Assembly: GCA_023205875.1 (NCBI GenBank)
Contig: CP060761.1
Location: forward strand, 1 to 64,000
Source: Chloropicon primus
Taxonomy: Eukaryota > Chlorophyta > Chloropicophyceae > Chloropicales > Chloropicaceae
Direction: 5' to 3'
Length of the DNA stretch: 64,000 bases
Shown: positions 11,401 to 26,400 of the stretch, piece after piece
Layout of the letters: the number at the start of each line of letters is the position of its first letter
Position numbering within the stretch: position 1 is the stretch's first letter
Notes under the pieces: generated by a model
The model's database searches: none
Seen by the model: only the letters and a program-made list of their open reading frames with translations
Told to the model about the DNA's origin: nothing
Made by a program: the position numbers and the translations under genes

Positions 11401-14400
11401 CAAGCTCCCAAGCAGTCCACAGGCTGCGTGCAGCCCTCGGTGGTGCACTGCTTGTAGGCATTGGCGTATGGGCAACCCACACCGTTGTGCGCGACATCGG
11501 TAGTGATGGCGTAGACTCTGCACCTCCTGTTCTTGTGGTCTTGGACATCGTGGAAGCAGGCATCGTAAGCACCCCAGGCTCCAACGCAATCGACAGGCTG
11601 AGAGCACTGGTCCTTGGTGCACTCGACCTTCTTGTCCTCGTATGGGCACTCGGTTCCATGCAAGTGTGCTTCAGTGGAAATGCTGTAGGTTCTGCACTTC
11701 TGGTTGATGTGCTCTCCCGCAACGTACGCGCAGCTGTCCCAGGATCCCCACTCGCCTTCACAGTCGATAGGCTGGCCACAGCCCACGTTTGTGCACTGGG
11801 TAAGGCTATCCTCGTAAGGGCAGTCGTATCCATTGTTCAAGGCAATCTGGCTGATGCTGTAGACACGGCAGCGCTCGTTGGCATGATCGTCAGCAACGTA
11901 CTTGCACTCACTGTAGACTCCCCAGGCTCCGACGCAGTCCACAGGCTGGGCACACTCCTCGGTGGTGCACTGCTCAAGCTTGTCGGCGTATGGGCAAGCA
12001 TAGCCCTCTGACGCGGCAGGCACGGAGACCTTGTAAAGTCTGCACCTCTTGTTCTGGTGAGAGTCCTTGTCGTGGAAGCAAGTGCCGTACTCGTCCCAAG
12101 CTCCAACACAGTTGACTGGCTGCGTGCAACCCTCAAAAGTGCACTGAACATAGCTGTCAGTGTATGGGCAAGCATATCCACTGTGGGCAACAGCCCTCTC
12201 AACCTCGTAAGTCCTGCACTTCTTGTTCTTGTGGGCCTCCTTGTCGTAGACGCAAGCATCGTAATCGGTCCAGGCACCCAGGCAGTCCACTGGCTGGGCG
12301 CAGCCCTCGACAGTGCACTGCTCATACTTGTCGGTGTATGGGCAGCCCACGCCGTTGTGGGCAGCATTGGTAGCAACAACGTAGGTTCTGCACCTCCTGT
12401 TCTTGTGGTGCATGTCATCATAGAAGCAAGTTCCGTAAGAGCCCCAGTCTCCGACGCAATCAACAGGCTGAGAGCAGCTGTTGGTCGTGCACTCGACCTT
12501 CTCGTCCTCGAATGGGCACTGGTTTCCGCCCAAGTCGGCCTTGGTGATGACCTTGTAGGTTCTGCACCTCTCGTTCTTGTGCTCCTTTGCAACGTACTCG
12601 CAACTGGTGTACAAGCTCCACTCGCCCTCGCAGTTCACAGGCTGGCCGCAGCCGCTCTTGGTGCACTGCACAGCAGCCTCAACGTGTGGGCAAGAGTAGC
12701 CACCGTTAGCAGCAGGCTGAGAAATGACGTACTCGCGGCAACGCTCGTTCTCGTGATCACCCTCGTCGTACTCGCACTTGGAGTAGTCAGACCATCCTCC
12801 AACGCAGTCCACTGGCTGGGCGCAGCCCTCGCTGGTGCACTGCTTCAGTGTGTTGGTGTATGGGCAAGCGTATCCACTGTGTGCCGCAGGAACAGTGACC
12901 TTGTACAACCTGCACCTCTTGTTCTTGTGGTTCTCGGTGTCGTAGTTGCACTCGGCATACTCCTCCCAGGCTCCGACGCAGTCAACAGGCTGCGTGCAAA
13001 GCTCGGTGCTGCACTGGATGTAGCTGTCGGCGTATGGGCAAGTGTAACCGTTGTGGGCAACGGCTCTGCTCACGACGTAAGTCCTGCACTTCTTGTTCTT
13101 GTGAGACTCCTCGTCATGGACACAGGCATCATACTCAGTCCAAGCTCCCAGGCAGTCCACTGGCTGGGCGCAGCCCTCGGTGGTGCACTGCTCGAACTCG
13201 TTCGCGTATGGACAGGCGTAACCAGAGAAGTCGTCGAAGGTGCTGATGTTGTAGCTTCTGCACCTCCTGTTCTTGTGGTCACTGTTGTCATGGAAGCAGG
13301 CGCCATAGGAGTTCCATGCACCGACGCAGTCCACAGGTTGCTGGCACTTGTCCTGAACGCACTCCACGAGGTCGTGCTCATGAGGGCACTTCTTACCACT
13401 GAGATCAGACTCCGTGGTGACCTTGTACTGCCTGCACTGCTCATTCTCGTGGGTGTCTGGGTTATGCATACAAGGGCTGTAAAGACCCCACTCTCCCTCG
13501 CAGTCCACGGGCTGGCCGCAACCGCCCTTGGTGCAATGCCTCTCTTGGTCCTTGTGGAGGCATTGCATGCCGTTGTACTCGGCGACTCTCGTCACGTTGT
13601 ACATGCGGCACCTCTCATTCTCGTGATCCAAGCTCTCGTAATTGCAAGCGCCATATTCAGTCCAGCTACCCAAGCAGTCAACAGGCTGCGAGCACTCTGA
13701 CATGGTGCACTCGGTGATGTTGTGTGGGTGCAAGCACTTGTGTCCATTGTTCGCCTCTGGCGTAGACACCTTGAAGACGCGGCATCTGTCATTTGCATGA
13801 AGGTCCTCAACGTACTTGCATTGAGAGTACTCGTCCCAGGCTCCGACGCAGTCCACTGGCTGATCGCACATGTCGGTGCTGCACTGGACGTAGCTGTCGG
13901 CGTATGGGCAAGTGTAACCGTTGTGAGAAGAGGCTCTGCTCACGACGTAAGTCCTGCACTTCTTGTTCTTGTGAGCATCCACGTCATGGGTGCATTCCGT
14001 GTACTCACTCCAAGCTCCAACGCAGTCCACAGGCTGCGTGCAGCCCTCGGTGGTGCACTGCTTGTAGGTGTTGGTGTATGGGCAACCCACACCGTTGTGC
14101 GCGACGTTGGTGGTGATGGCATAAGTCCTGCACCTCCTGTTCTTGTGGTCGTTCGTGTCGTGGAAGCAGGCTCCGTAGGAGTTCCAGTCTCCAACACAGT
14201 CAACAGGCTGAGAGCAGCTGTTGGTCGTGCACTCGACCTTCTGGTCCGCGATTGGGCAGGCCTTACCGTTCAAGTTTGCGGTGACAGCAACCTTGTAGGT
14301 TCTGCACCTCTCGTTCTTGTGGCCGTGCGCAACATGGTTGCAAGAGCTGAACAGGGTCCAATCACCCTCGCAGTCCACAGGCTGGCCGCAACCGCTCTTG

Positions 14401-17400
14401 GTGCAGTGCTTGAGCTTGTTCTCGTGTGGGCAAGCGTAACCGTTGTTAGCAGCAGGCGTGGTCACAGCGTAGACACGGCAGCGCTGGTTCATGTGTTCAG
14501 CCTCCTCGTAGCTGCACTCGCCATACTCTTCCCAAGATCCGACGCAGTCGACAGGCTGAGCGCATCCGTCGTTGGTGCACTCCTCAAGCTCGTTCGTGTA
14601 TGGGCAAGCATGGCCGTTGTGGCCAGACGCAACAGTAACCTTGTAAGTTCTGCACCTCTTGTTCTTGTGGTTCTCCTTCTCGTAGTAGCACTCGGCATAC
14701 TCGTCCCAGGCTCCGACGCAGTCCACAGGCTGGTTGCACATGTTGGTGCTGCACTGGATGTAGCTGTCGGCGTATGGGCAAGTGTAACCGTTGTTGGCAG
14801 ATTCCCTCTCAACAACATAAGTCCTGCACTTCTCATTCTTGTGCTCATCCTTCTTGAAGATGCAAGAAGAGAACTCAGTGAATTCTCCGACACAATCGAC
14901 CGGCTGCAAGCAGAGGGCCTTGGAGCACTGGACTGTCGCATTCGCGAATGGACAGCTGAATCCTCCGTTCTCACCAACAGTGGTAACAGTGTAGGTTCTG
15001 CAGTTGGTGTTGCTGTGGACAGCCTCATCATAGGTGCATCCCTCGTACTCGCTCCAAGCTCCAACGCAGTCCACTGGCTGGGCGCAGCCCTCAGTGGAGC
15101 ACTCCTCGAAAGCATTCTTGTATGGGCATCCGAAACCGTTGTGCGCGGCGTTGGTGGTGATGTCGTAAGTCCTGCACCTCCTGTTCTTGTGGTCCTTAGG
15201 ATCGAGGTAGCAAGCACCCCAAGAGCTGAACCCTCCAATGCAGTCCACTGGCTGGGAGCAAGTCTTCGCGTTGCACTCAATCTTGTTGTGCTCAAACGGA
15301 CACTGCTTGCCGTTAAAGAAGGCCGTGGTGGTAACCTTGTAAGTTCTGCACTTCTCGTTCTTGTGGTCAGCAGCAACGTGGTTGCAAGCGCTGTACACGC
15401 TCCACTCGCCCTCGCAGTCCACAGGCTGGCTGCAGCCGCTCTTGGTGCACTGCTTGAGCTTGTCTTCGTGTGGGCAAGCAAAACCGTTGTTCGAGCCGGG
15501 CTGAGACACCTCGTAGACACGGCACCTCTCGTTCTCGTGACCCTCTTCCAAGTAATCACAAGAACTGTACTCAGTCCAGGCACCGACGCAGTCCACAGGC
15601 TGGGCGCACTCCTCGGTGGTGCACTGCTTGAAGTCATTGGCATACAGGCAAGCAAACCCGTTGTTCTCGGGCTCCACCGTGACCTTGTACAACCTGCACC
15701 TCTTGTTCTTGTGAAGCTCGCTCTCGTGGTAGCACTCAGAGTAGTCATCCCAGGCTCCGACGCAGTCCACTGGCTGAGTGCACAAGTTGGTGCTGCACTG
15801 GATGTAGCTGTCGGCGTATGGGCAAGTGTAACCGTTGTGGGCAACAGCTCTGCTCACGACGTAAGTCCTGCACTTCTTGTTCTTGTGGTCCTTCTCGTCG
15901 TGGATGCAAGCACCGTACTCCTCCCAAGCTCCCAAGCAGTCCACTGGCTGGGCGCAGCCCTCGGTGGTGCACTGCTTGTAGGCGTTGGCGTACGCACATC
16001 CGAAACCGTTGTGGGCCACGTTGGTGGTGATGGCGTAGACTCTGCACCTCCTGTTCTTATGGTCTTGGACATCGTGGAAGCAGGCATCGTAAGCACCCCA
16101 GGCTCCAACGCAATCGACAGGCTGAGAGCACTCCTCGGTGGTGCACTCAACGAGGCCATCGTCATGAGGACAAGTTTTTCCGTTATGAACGCTTGAGGTA
16201 GTGACCTTGTAGGTCCTGCAGCGGTCGTTCTTGTGGCTCGCTTCAACGTGCTTGCAGGCACCATAAACGCTCCACTCGCCCTCGCAGTCCACAGGCTGGT
16301 CGCAACCCCTCTCGCCCTGTCCGGCCTGGAAGCACTGCTGCAGGTCATCTTCGTAAGGGCAAGCATGACCGTTGTCCAACGCAGGCTGGGAGACGCTGTA
16401 GGTACGACAGTTGTAGTTATAGTGGCCAGCAGCATCATACTTGCAGTCGCTGTAGCCACTCCAGTCACCGACGCAGTTCACAGGCTGGTCACAGAACTCA
16501 GTCGTGCATTGGGTATACTTGTCCGTATGTGGACAGGCATGACCGCTGTTCTTCAAAGTCCTGGTAACGACGTACTGCGTGCAGTTACGGTTCTCGTGGT
16601 TCACAGCGTCGTAGGTGCATCTTCCCTCATCAAGCTTCTGCCAGACACCCTCGCAGTCAATTGGCTGCTCGCAGGTCTGCTTGGTGCACTGGTAGTAGTT
16701 GTCAGCATACGCGCATTCAAAGCCGTTGTTGGCAGCCTTCCTGTCCACGCTGAACCTCCTGCACTTCTGGTTAGAGTGGGTCTCTCCGTTGTAAACACAC
16801 TCGGAGTAGTCAAGCCACTCTCCAATGCAGTCCACTGGCTGGGCGCAGCCATCGGTGGTGCACTGCTCATACTCGTTGGTGTAAGGACATCCGAAACCGT
16901 TGTGAGCCACGCTGGTGGTGATCTTGTAGGTTCTGCACCTCCTGTTCTTGTGGTCCGACTTGTCATGGAAGCAAGTTCCGTAAGAGCCCCAGTCTCCAAC
17001 ACAGTCAACAGGCTGAGAGCAGCTGTTGGTCGTGCACTCAACCTTCTGGTCCTCGAATGGGCACTGGCTGCCGCTATAGTCGGCAACAGTGGTGACCTTG
17101 TAAGTCCTGCACCTCTCGTTGACGTGTCCGTCCTCCTTGTGGAAACAGCTTCCGTACAAGCTCCACTCGCCCTCGCAGTCCACAGGCTGGCCGCAGCCGC
17201 TCTTGGTGCAAGTCCTGAGCTTGTCCTCGTGTGGGCAAGCATAACCGTTGTTGGCGGCAGCCTGGCTCACACTGTACACACGGCAGCGCTCGTTCTCGTG
17301 GTCAGCCTCCTCGTAGTGGCAGGCGTCATAGGCTCCCCAAGATCCGACGCAGTCGACAGGCTGAGCGCATCCGTCGTTGGTGCACTGCTCAAGCTCGTTT

Positions 17401-20400
17401 GTGTATGGGCAAGCATTACCGTTGTGGGCAGACTCGACAGAGACCTTGTAAGTTCTGCACTTCTTGTTCTTGTGCAGCTCCTCATCATGAGAGCACTCAG
17501 AGTAGTCATCCCAGGCTCCGACGCAGTCCACTGGCTGAGTGCACAAGTTGGTGCTGCACTGGATGTAGCTGTCGGCGTATGGGCAAGTGTAACCGTTGTG
17601 AGAAGAGGCTCTCTCGACGACGTAAGTCCTGCACTTCTTGTTCTTGTGCGATTCCTTGTCGTGGATACAAGCACCGTACTCCTCCCAAGCTCCCAAGCAG
17701 TCCACTGGCTGGGCGCAGCCCTCGGTGGTGCACTGCTTGTAGGCGTTGGCGTATGGGCATCCGAAACCGTTGTGGGCCACGTTGGTGGTGATGGCATAGA
17801 CTCTGCACCTCCTGTTCTTGTGGTCACTGGTGTCATGGAAGCAGGTGCTGTAGGCACCCCAGTCCCCAACGCAATCGACAGGCTGAGAGCACAAATCGGT
17901 GCTGCACTCGACCTTCTTGTCCTCGAATGGGCACTTGTTGCCACCAAAGGCATCAGGGACAGAGACCTTGTAGGTTCTGCACTTCTCGTTCTTGTGCTCA
18001 GCATCAACATGGTTGCAAGCGCTCCAGAGCTCCCAGGCACCCTCGCAATCCACAGGCTGGCCGCAGCCGCTCGTGGTGCAGTGGGTCAAACCATCTTCGT
18101 TAGGACAAGTGTAACCGTTGTTAGCAGCAGCTTGGCTGACGCTGTACATGCGGCACCTCTTGTTCTCGTGGTTATCCTTGTTGTAGTGGCAGGCATCGTA
18201 GTTGCCCCAAGATCCGACGCAGTCGACAGGCTGGGCACACTCCTCGGTGGTGCACTGCTCGAGCTTGTCGGTGTATGCGCAAGCATAACCGTTGTTGGCA
18301 GAGGCAACAGAGATCTTGTACAACCTGCACCTCTTGTTCTTGTGAGCGTCCTTGTCGTGAGAGCACTCGGCATACTCGTCCCAAGCTCCGACGCAGTCCA
18401 CAGGATGGGCGCACTCTTCAGTCGTGCATTGAACGTACTTGTCCGCGTAAGCGCAAGAGTAGCCATCATAGGCAGATGGTCTGTCGACGTTATAGGTGCG
18501 GCACCTCTTGTTCTTGTGCGTCTTCTCATCGTGTGCGCAAGCCCCGTACTCGTCCCAAGCTCCCAAGCAGTCCACAGGCTGCTCGCAGCCCTCAACGGTG
18601 CACTGCTTGTAGGTGTTGACGTATGGACATCCGAAACCGTTGTGTGCGGCGTTGGTGCTCACAATGTAAGTCCTGCACCTCAAGTTCTTGTGCTTGTTGC
18701 TGTCATGGAAGCATACGCCGTAGGCACCCCAGTCTCCGGCGCAATCAACAGGCTGAGAGCAGCTGTTGGTCGTGCACTCGACCTTCTTGTCCTCGAATGG
18801 GCACTGGACACCGTTCAAGTCAGCCTTGGTGGTGACCTTGTAAGTCCTGCACCTCTCGTTCTTGTGACCATCCTTAAAGTGCTGGCAGCTTCCATAAGGA
18901 TCCCAAGCACCCTCGCAGTCCACAGGCTGGCCGCAGCCGCTCTTGGTGCAAGTCCTGAGCTTGTCCTCGTGTGGGCAAGCATAACCGTTGTTGGCGGCAG
19001 CCTGGCTCACACTGTACACACGGCAGCGCTCGTTCTCGTGGTCAGCCTCCTCGTAGTGGCAGGCGTCATAGGCTCCCCAAGATCCGACGCAGTCGACAGG
19101 CTGGGCACAACCGTCGTTGGTGCACTGCTCAAGCTCATTCGTGTATGGGCAAGCATGGCCGTTGTGGGCAGACTCGACAGAGACCTTGTAAGTCCTGCAC
19201 TTCTTGTTCTTGTGCAGCTCCTCATCATGAGAGCACTCAGAGTAGTCATCCCAGGCTCCGACGCAGTCCACTGGCTGAGTGCACAAGTTGGTGCTGCACT
19301 GGATGTAGCTGTCGGCGTATGGGCAAGTGTAACCGTTGTGAGAAGAGGCTCTCTCGACGACGTAAGTCCTGCACTTCTTGTTCTTGTGCGATTCCTTGTC
19401 GTGGATACAAGCACCGTACTCCTCCCAAGCTCCCAAGCAGTCCACTGGCTGGGCGCAGCCCTCGGTGGTGCACTGCTTGAAGGCGTTGGCGTATGGGCAT
19501 CCGAAACCGTTGTGGGCCACGTTGGTGGTGATGGCATAGACTCTGCACCTCCTGTTCTTGTGGTCCTTGTCGTCATGGAAGCAGGTGCTGTAGGCACCCC
19601 AGGCCCCAACGCAATCGACAGGCTGAGAGCACTGGTCCTTGGTGCACTCGACCTTCTTGTCCTCGAATGGGCAGACCTTACCGTTCAAGTCAGCCTTGGT
19701 GGTGACCTCGTAGGTTCTGCACTTCTCGTTCTTGTGGCCGTCCGCAACATGGTTGCAAGCGCTGTACTGGCTCCACTCACCCTCGCAATCCACAGGCTGG
19801 CCGCAGCCGCTCGTGGTGCAGTGGGTCAAACCATCTTCGTTAGGACAAGTGTAACCGTTGTTAGCAGCAGCTTGGCTGACGCTGTACATGCGGCACCTCT
19901 TGTTCTCGTGGTTATCCTTGTTGTAGTGGCAGGCATCGTAGTTGCCCCAAGATCCGACGCAGTCGACAGGCTGGGCACACTCCTCAGTGGTGCACTGCTC
20001 GAGCTTGTCGGTGTATGCGCAAGCATAACCGTTGTTGGCAGAGGCAACAGAGATCTTGTACAACCTGCACCTCTTGTTCTTGTGAGCGTCCTTGTCGTGA
20101 GAGCACTCGGCATACTCGTCCCAAGCTCCGACGCAGTCCACTGGCTGAGCACAGCCACTCACGGTGCACTGAACATAGCTGTCAGAGTACGCGCAAGCGT
20201 ATCCGTTATGAGACGACACTCTTGTCACAGCGTAAGTCCTGCACTTCTTGTTCTTGTGGGTCTTGTCATCATGCATGCAAGCATCGTACTCGCCAAAGGC
20301 ACCCAAGCAGTCCACAGGCTGGGCGCAGCCCTCGGTGGTGCACTGCTTGTAGGCGTTCAAGTAAGCACATCCGAAACCGTTGTGCGCGGCGTTGGTGGTG

Positions 20401-23400
20401 ATGGCATAAGTCCTGCACCTCCTGTTCTTGTGGTCGTTCGTGTCGTGGAAGCAGGCTCCGTAGGAGTTCCAGTCTCCAACACAGTCAACAGGCTGAGAGC
20501 AGCTGTTGGTCGTGCACTCGACCTTCTGGTCCGCGATTGGGCACTGGACACCGTTCAAGTCAGCCTTGGTGGTGACCTTGTAAGTCCTGCACCTCTCGTT
20601 CTTGTGACCATCCTTAACGTGCTGGCAGCTTCCGTAGGAAGTCCACTCGCCCTCGCAGTCCACAGGCTGGCCGCAGCCGCTCTTAGTGCAGTGCTTGAGC
20701 TTGTCCTCGTGTGGGCAAGCATAACCGTTGTTCTCTGAAGCTCTTGTAACGACATATGTTCTGCACCTTTCGTTCTCATGATCGGCATCAATGTACATGC
20801 AAGTTCCATACTCGCTCCAAGATCCGACGCAGTCGACAGGCTGAGCGCATCCGTCGTTGGTGCACTGCTCAAGCTCGTTTGTGTATGGGCAAGCATTACC
20901 GTTGTGGGCAGACTCGACAGAGACCTTGTAAGTTCTGCACTTCTTGTTCTTGTGCAGCTCCTCATCATGAGAGCACTCAGAGTAGTCATCCCAGGCTCCG
21001 ACGCAGTCCACTGGCTGAGTGCACAAGTTGGTGCTGCACTGGATGTAGCTGTCGGCGTATGGGCAAGTGTAACCGTTGTGAGAAGAGGCTCTCTCGACGA
21101 CGTAAGTCCTGCACTTCTTGTTCTTGTGCGATTCCTTGTCGTGGATACAAGCACCGTACTCCTCCCAAGCTCCCAAGCAGTCCACTGGCTGGGCGCAGCC
21201 CTCGGTGGTGCACTGCTTGAAGGCGTTGGCGTATGGGCATCCGAAACCGTTGTGGGCCACGTTGGTGGTGATGGCATAGACTCTGCACCTCCTGTTCTTG
21301 TGGTCCTTGTCGTCATGGAAGCAGGTGCTGTAGGCACCCCAGGCCCCAACGCAATCGACAGGCTGAGAGCACTGCTCCTTGGTGCACTCGACCTTCTTGT
21401 CCTCGAATGGGCAGACCTTGCCATTGTCAGAGACAGGGACAAAGACCTTGTAGGTTCTGCACTTCTCGTTCTTGTGGCCGTCCGCAACATGGTTGCAAGC
21501 GCTGTACTGGCTCCACTCACCCTCGCAATCCACAGGCTGGCCGCAGCCGCTCGTGGTGCAGTGGGTCAAACCATCTTCGTTAGGACAAGTGTAACCGTTG
21601 TTAGCAGCAGCTTGGCTGACGCTGTACATGCGGCACCTCTTGTTCTCGTGGTTATCCTTGTTGTAGTGGCAGGCATCGTAGTTGCCCCAAGATCCGACGC
21701 AGTCGACAGGCTGGGAGCACTCCTCAGTGGTGCACTGCTCGAGCTTGTCGGTGTATGCGCAAGCATAACCGTTGTTGGCAGAGGCAACAGAGATCTTGTA
21801 CAACCTGCACCTCTTGTTCTTGTGAGCGTCCTTGTCGTGATCACAAGAGCTGTAAGAGTCCCAAGCTCCGACGCAGTCAACAGGCTGGGAGCAGCCGCTC
21901 TTGGTGCACTGCTCAAGCTTGTCTTTGAAAGGACAAGAAATTCCGTTGTGGGCGGACTGCACACTAATCTTGTAAGTCCTGCACTTCTGGTTCTTGTGTC
22001 CCTCGTCATCATGAGAGCACTGAGAGTAGTCATCCCAGGCTCCGACGCAGTCCACTGGCTGAGTGCACATGTCGGTGCTGCACTGGATGTAGCTGTCGGC
22101 GTATGGGCAAGCGTAACCGTTGTGGGCAACAGCTCTGCTCACGACGTAAGTCCTGCACTTCTTGTTCTTGTGCGATTCCTTGTCGTGCACACAAGCTCCG
22201 TACTCCTGCCAAGCTCCCAAGCAGTCCACTGGCTGGGCGCAGCCCTCGGTGGTGCACTGCTCGTAGGCGTTGGCGTACGCACATCCGAAACCGTTGTGGG
22301 CCACGTTGGTGGTGATGGCATAGACTCTGCAGCGCTCGTTCTTGTGGCTGCTCGCAACGTGCTTGCAGGCACTGTAAGCACCCCAGGCTCCAACGCAATC
22401 GACAGGCTGAGAGCACAAATCGGTGCTGCACTCGACCTTCTTGTCCTCGAATGGGCAGACCTTGCCGTTGAAGGCATCAGATACAGAGACCTTGTAGGTT
22501 CTGCACTTCTCGTTCTTGTGGCCGTCCGCAACATGGTTGCAAGCGCTGTACTGGCTCCACTCACCAAGACAATCGATAGGCTGACTGCAGCCATTCTTAG
22601 TGCAGTGGGTCAAACCATCCTCGTTAGGACAAGTGTAACCGTTGTTAGCAGCAGCTTGGCTGACGCTGTACATGCGGCACCTTTCGTTCTTGTGCCCATC
22701 AGCAACGTACTTGCAGTCAGCGTAATTGCCCCAGGCTCCAACGCAGTCCACAGGCTGAACACATTGCTCAGTGGTGCACTGCTCGAGCTTGTCGGTGTAT
22801 GCGCAAGCATAACCGTTGTTGGCAGAGGCAACAGAGATCTTGTACAACCTGCACCTCTTGTTCTTGTGAGCGTCCTTGTCGTGATCACAAGAGCTGTAAG
22901 AGTCCCAAGCTCCCACGCAGTCCACTGGCTGAGCACAGCCACTCACGGTGCACTGAACGTACTCGTTCGCGTACGCGCAAGCGTATCCGTTATGAGACGA
23001 CACTCTTGTCACAGCGTAAGTCCTGCACTTCTTGTTCTTGTGGGTCTTGTCATCATGCATGCAAGCATCGTACTCGCCAAAGGCACCCAAGCAGTCCACT
23101 GGCTGGGCGCAGCCCTCGGTGGTGCACTGCTTGTAAGTGTTGACATATGGGCAACCCACACCGTTGTGCGCGGCGTTGGTGGTGATGGCATAAGTCCTGC
23201 ACCTCCTGTTCTTGTGGTCGTTCGTGTCGTGGAAGCAGGCTCCGTAGGAGTTCCAGTCTCCAACACAGTCAACAGGCTGAGAGCAGCTGTTGGTCGTGCA
23301 CTCGACCTTCTGATCCGCGATTGGGCACTGGACACCGTTCAAGTCAGCCTTGGTGGTGACCTTGTAAGTCCTGCACCTCTCGTTCTTGTGACCATCCTTA

Positions 23401-26400
23401 ACGTGCTGGCAGCTTCCGTAGGAAGTCCACTCGCCCTCGCAGTCCACAGGCTGGCCGCAGCCGCTCTTGGTGCAAGTCCTGAGCTTGTCCTCGTGTGGGC
23501 AAGCATAACCGTTGTTGGCGGCAGCCTGGCTCACACTGTACACACGGCAGCGCTCGTTCTCGTGGTCAGCCTCCTCGTAGTGGCAGGCGTCATAGGCTCC
23601 CCAAGATCCGACGCAGTCGACAGGCTGAGCGCATCCGTCGTTGGTGCACTGCTCAAGCTTGTTAGCATATGGGCAAGCATTACCGTTGTGGGCAGAGACG
23701 ACAGAGACCTTGTAAGTTCTGCACTTCTTGTTCTTGTGAGCGTCCTTGTCATGCTTACACGCGTCATAGTGCTCCCAGGCTCCGACGCAGTCCACTGGCT
23801 GAGTGCACAAGTTGGTGCTGCACTGGATGTAGCTGTCGGCGTATGGGCAAGTGTAACCGTTGTGAGAAGAGGCTCTCTCGACGACGTAAGTCCTGCACTT
23901 CTTGTTCTTGTGCGATTCCTTGTCGTGCACACAAGCTCCGTACTCCTGCCAAGCTCCCAAGCAGTCCACTGGCTGGGCGCAGCCCTCGGTGGTGCACTGC
24001 TCGTAGGCGTTGGCGTACGCACATCCGAAACCGTTGTGGGCCACGTTGGTGGTGATGGCATAGACTCTGCAGCGCTCGTTCTTGTGGCTGCTCGCAACGT
24101 GCTTGCAGGCGCCATAAGCACCCCAGGCTCCAGCGCAATCGACAGGCTGAGAGCACTGGTCCTTGGTGCACTCGACCTTCTTGTCCTCGTATGGGCACTT
24201 GTTGCCACCAAAGGCATCGGAGACGGAGACCTTGTAGGTTCTGCATCTCTCGTTCTTGTGGCCGTGAGTAACATGCTTGCAATTATCATAAGCGCTCCAC
24301 TCGCCCTCGCAGTCCACTGGCTGGGAGCAAAGGTTTTGAGTGCATTGCTGCAACCCATCCTTGTGTGGGCAGACATAGCCATTGTTCAGCTCGAGCTGAG
24401 TAATGCTGTAAAGACGGCACCTTTCGTTCTTGTGCCCATCAGCAACGTACTTGCAGTCAGCGTAATTGCCCCAGGCTCCAACGCAGTCCACAGGCTGAAC
24501 ACATTGCTCAGTGGTGCACTGCTCGAGCTTGTCGGTGTATGCGCAAGCATAACCGTTGTTGGCAGAGGCAACAGAGATCTTGTACAACCTGCACCTCTTG
24601 TTCTTGTGAGCGTCCTTGTCGTGATCACAAGAGCTGTAAGAGTCCCAAGCTCCCACGCAGTCCACTGGCTGAGCACAGCCACTCACGGTGCACTGAACGT
24701 ACTCGTTCGCGTACGCGCAAGCGTATCCGTTATGAGACGACACTCTTGTCACAGCGTAAGTCCTGCACTTCTTGTTCTTGTGGGTCTTGTCATCATGCAT
24801 GCAAGCATCGTACTCGCCAAAGGCACCCAAGCAGTCCACAGGCTGGGTGCAGCCCTCGGTGGTGCACTGCTTGTAGGTGTTGACATATGGGCAACCCACA
24901 CCGTTGTGCGCGGCGTTGGTGGTGATGGCATAAGTCCTGCACCTCCTGTTCTTGTGGTCGTTCGTGTCGTGGAAGCAGGCTCCGTAGGAGTTCCAGTCTC
25001 CAACACAGTCAACAGGCTGAGAGCAGCTGTTGGTCGTGCACTCGACCTTCTGATCCGCGATTGGGCACTGGACACCGTTCAAGTCAGCCTTGGTGGTGAC
25101 CTTGTAAGTCCTGCACCTCTCGTTCTTGTGACCATCCTTAACGTGCTGGCAGCTTCCGTAGGAAGTCCACTCGCCCTCGCAGTCCACAGGCTGGCCGCAG
25201 CCGCTCTTGGTGCAAGTCCTGAGCTTGTCCTCGTGTGGGCAAGCATAACCGTTGTTGGCGGCAGCCTGGCTCACACTGTACACACGGCAGCGCTCGTTCT
25301 CGTGGTCAGCCTCCTCGTAGTGGCAGGCGTCATAGGCTCCCCAAGATCCGACGCAGTCGACAGGCTGAGCGCATCCGTCGTTGGTGCACTGCTCAAGCTC
25401 GTTTGTGTATGGGCAAGCATTACCGTTGTGGGCAGAGACGACAGAGACCTTGTAAGTTCTGCACTTCTTGTTCTTGTGAACATTCTCATCATGAGAGCAC
25501 TCAGAGTAGTCATCCCAGGCTCCGACGCAGTCCACTGGCTGAGAGCACATGTTGGTGCTGCACTGCTCAAACTTGTCCTCATATGGACAAGCGTAACCGT
25601 CGTTCAGCGGGGTCACTGTGATTTTGTAGAACCTGCACCTCTTGTTCTTGTGCGAATCCTTGTCATAGAAGCACGAGTAGTAATCCCCAAAGGTACCAAC
25701 GCAGTCAACAGGCTGGGCACAATGCTCAGTGGTGCACTGCACATAGCTGTCAGCGTATGGGCAAGCGTATCCGTTGTGAGAAGAGGCTCTCTCGACGACG
25801 TAAGTCCTGCACTTCTTGTTCTTGTGGACATCGTCGTCGTGTTTGCAAGCACCGTAATCACCAAACGCACCCAAGCAGTCCACTGGCTGGGCACAGCCCT
25901 CAGTGGTGCACTGCTTGTACTCGTTAGCATACGCGCAGCCGTAACCGTTGTGTGCCACGCTGGTGGTGATCTTGTAGTTCCTGCACCTCCTGTTCTTGTG
26001 GTCCTTGTCGTCATGGAAGCAGGCGCCGTAGGCACCCCAGTCCCCAACGCAATCGACAGGTTGAGTGCACGAATCGGTGCTGCACTCGACCTTCTTGTCC
26101 TCGAATGGGCACTTCTTGCCGTTCAAGTCCTCTTTTGTGGTGACCTTGTAGGTTCTGCACTTCTCGTTCTTGTGGCCGTGCGCAACGTGCTTGCAAGAGC
26201 CATAAGCTCCCCACTGGCCTTCACAATCGACAGGCTGGCCGCAGCCGTTCTTGGTGCACTGGTTCATCTTGTCCTGGTGTGGGCAAGCATAACCGTTGTT
26301 CAACGCAGGCTGGGTGATGCCGTAGAGACGGCAACGCTGGTTCGAGTGATCACTCTCCACGTAGGAACAAGTCCCGAAAGCTCCAAATGAGCCGACACAG

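Noticed and set aside
20778-26390. Very long plus-strand open frames antisense to the giant gene (also 3804-8720, 8751-12011, 13722-16196, 16233-20738, 26463-30131, 31128-34718)
   Set aside because: They mirror the repeat array: each translates to the same low-complexity Val/Leu/Ala-rich pattern with 58-residue period. The minus frame alone has a signal peptide, cysteine framework and membrane helix. The antisense openness follows from codon bias copied by repetition.
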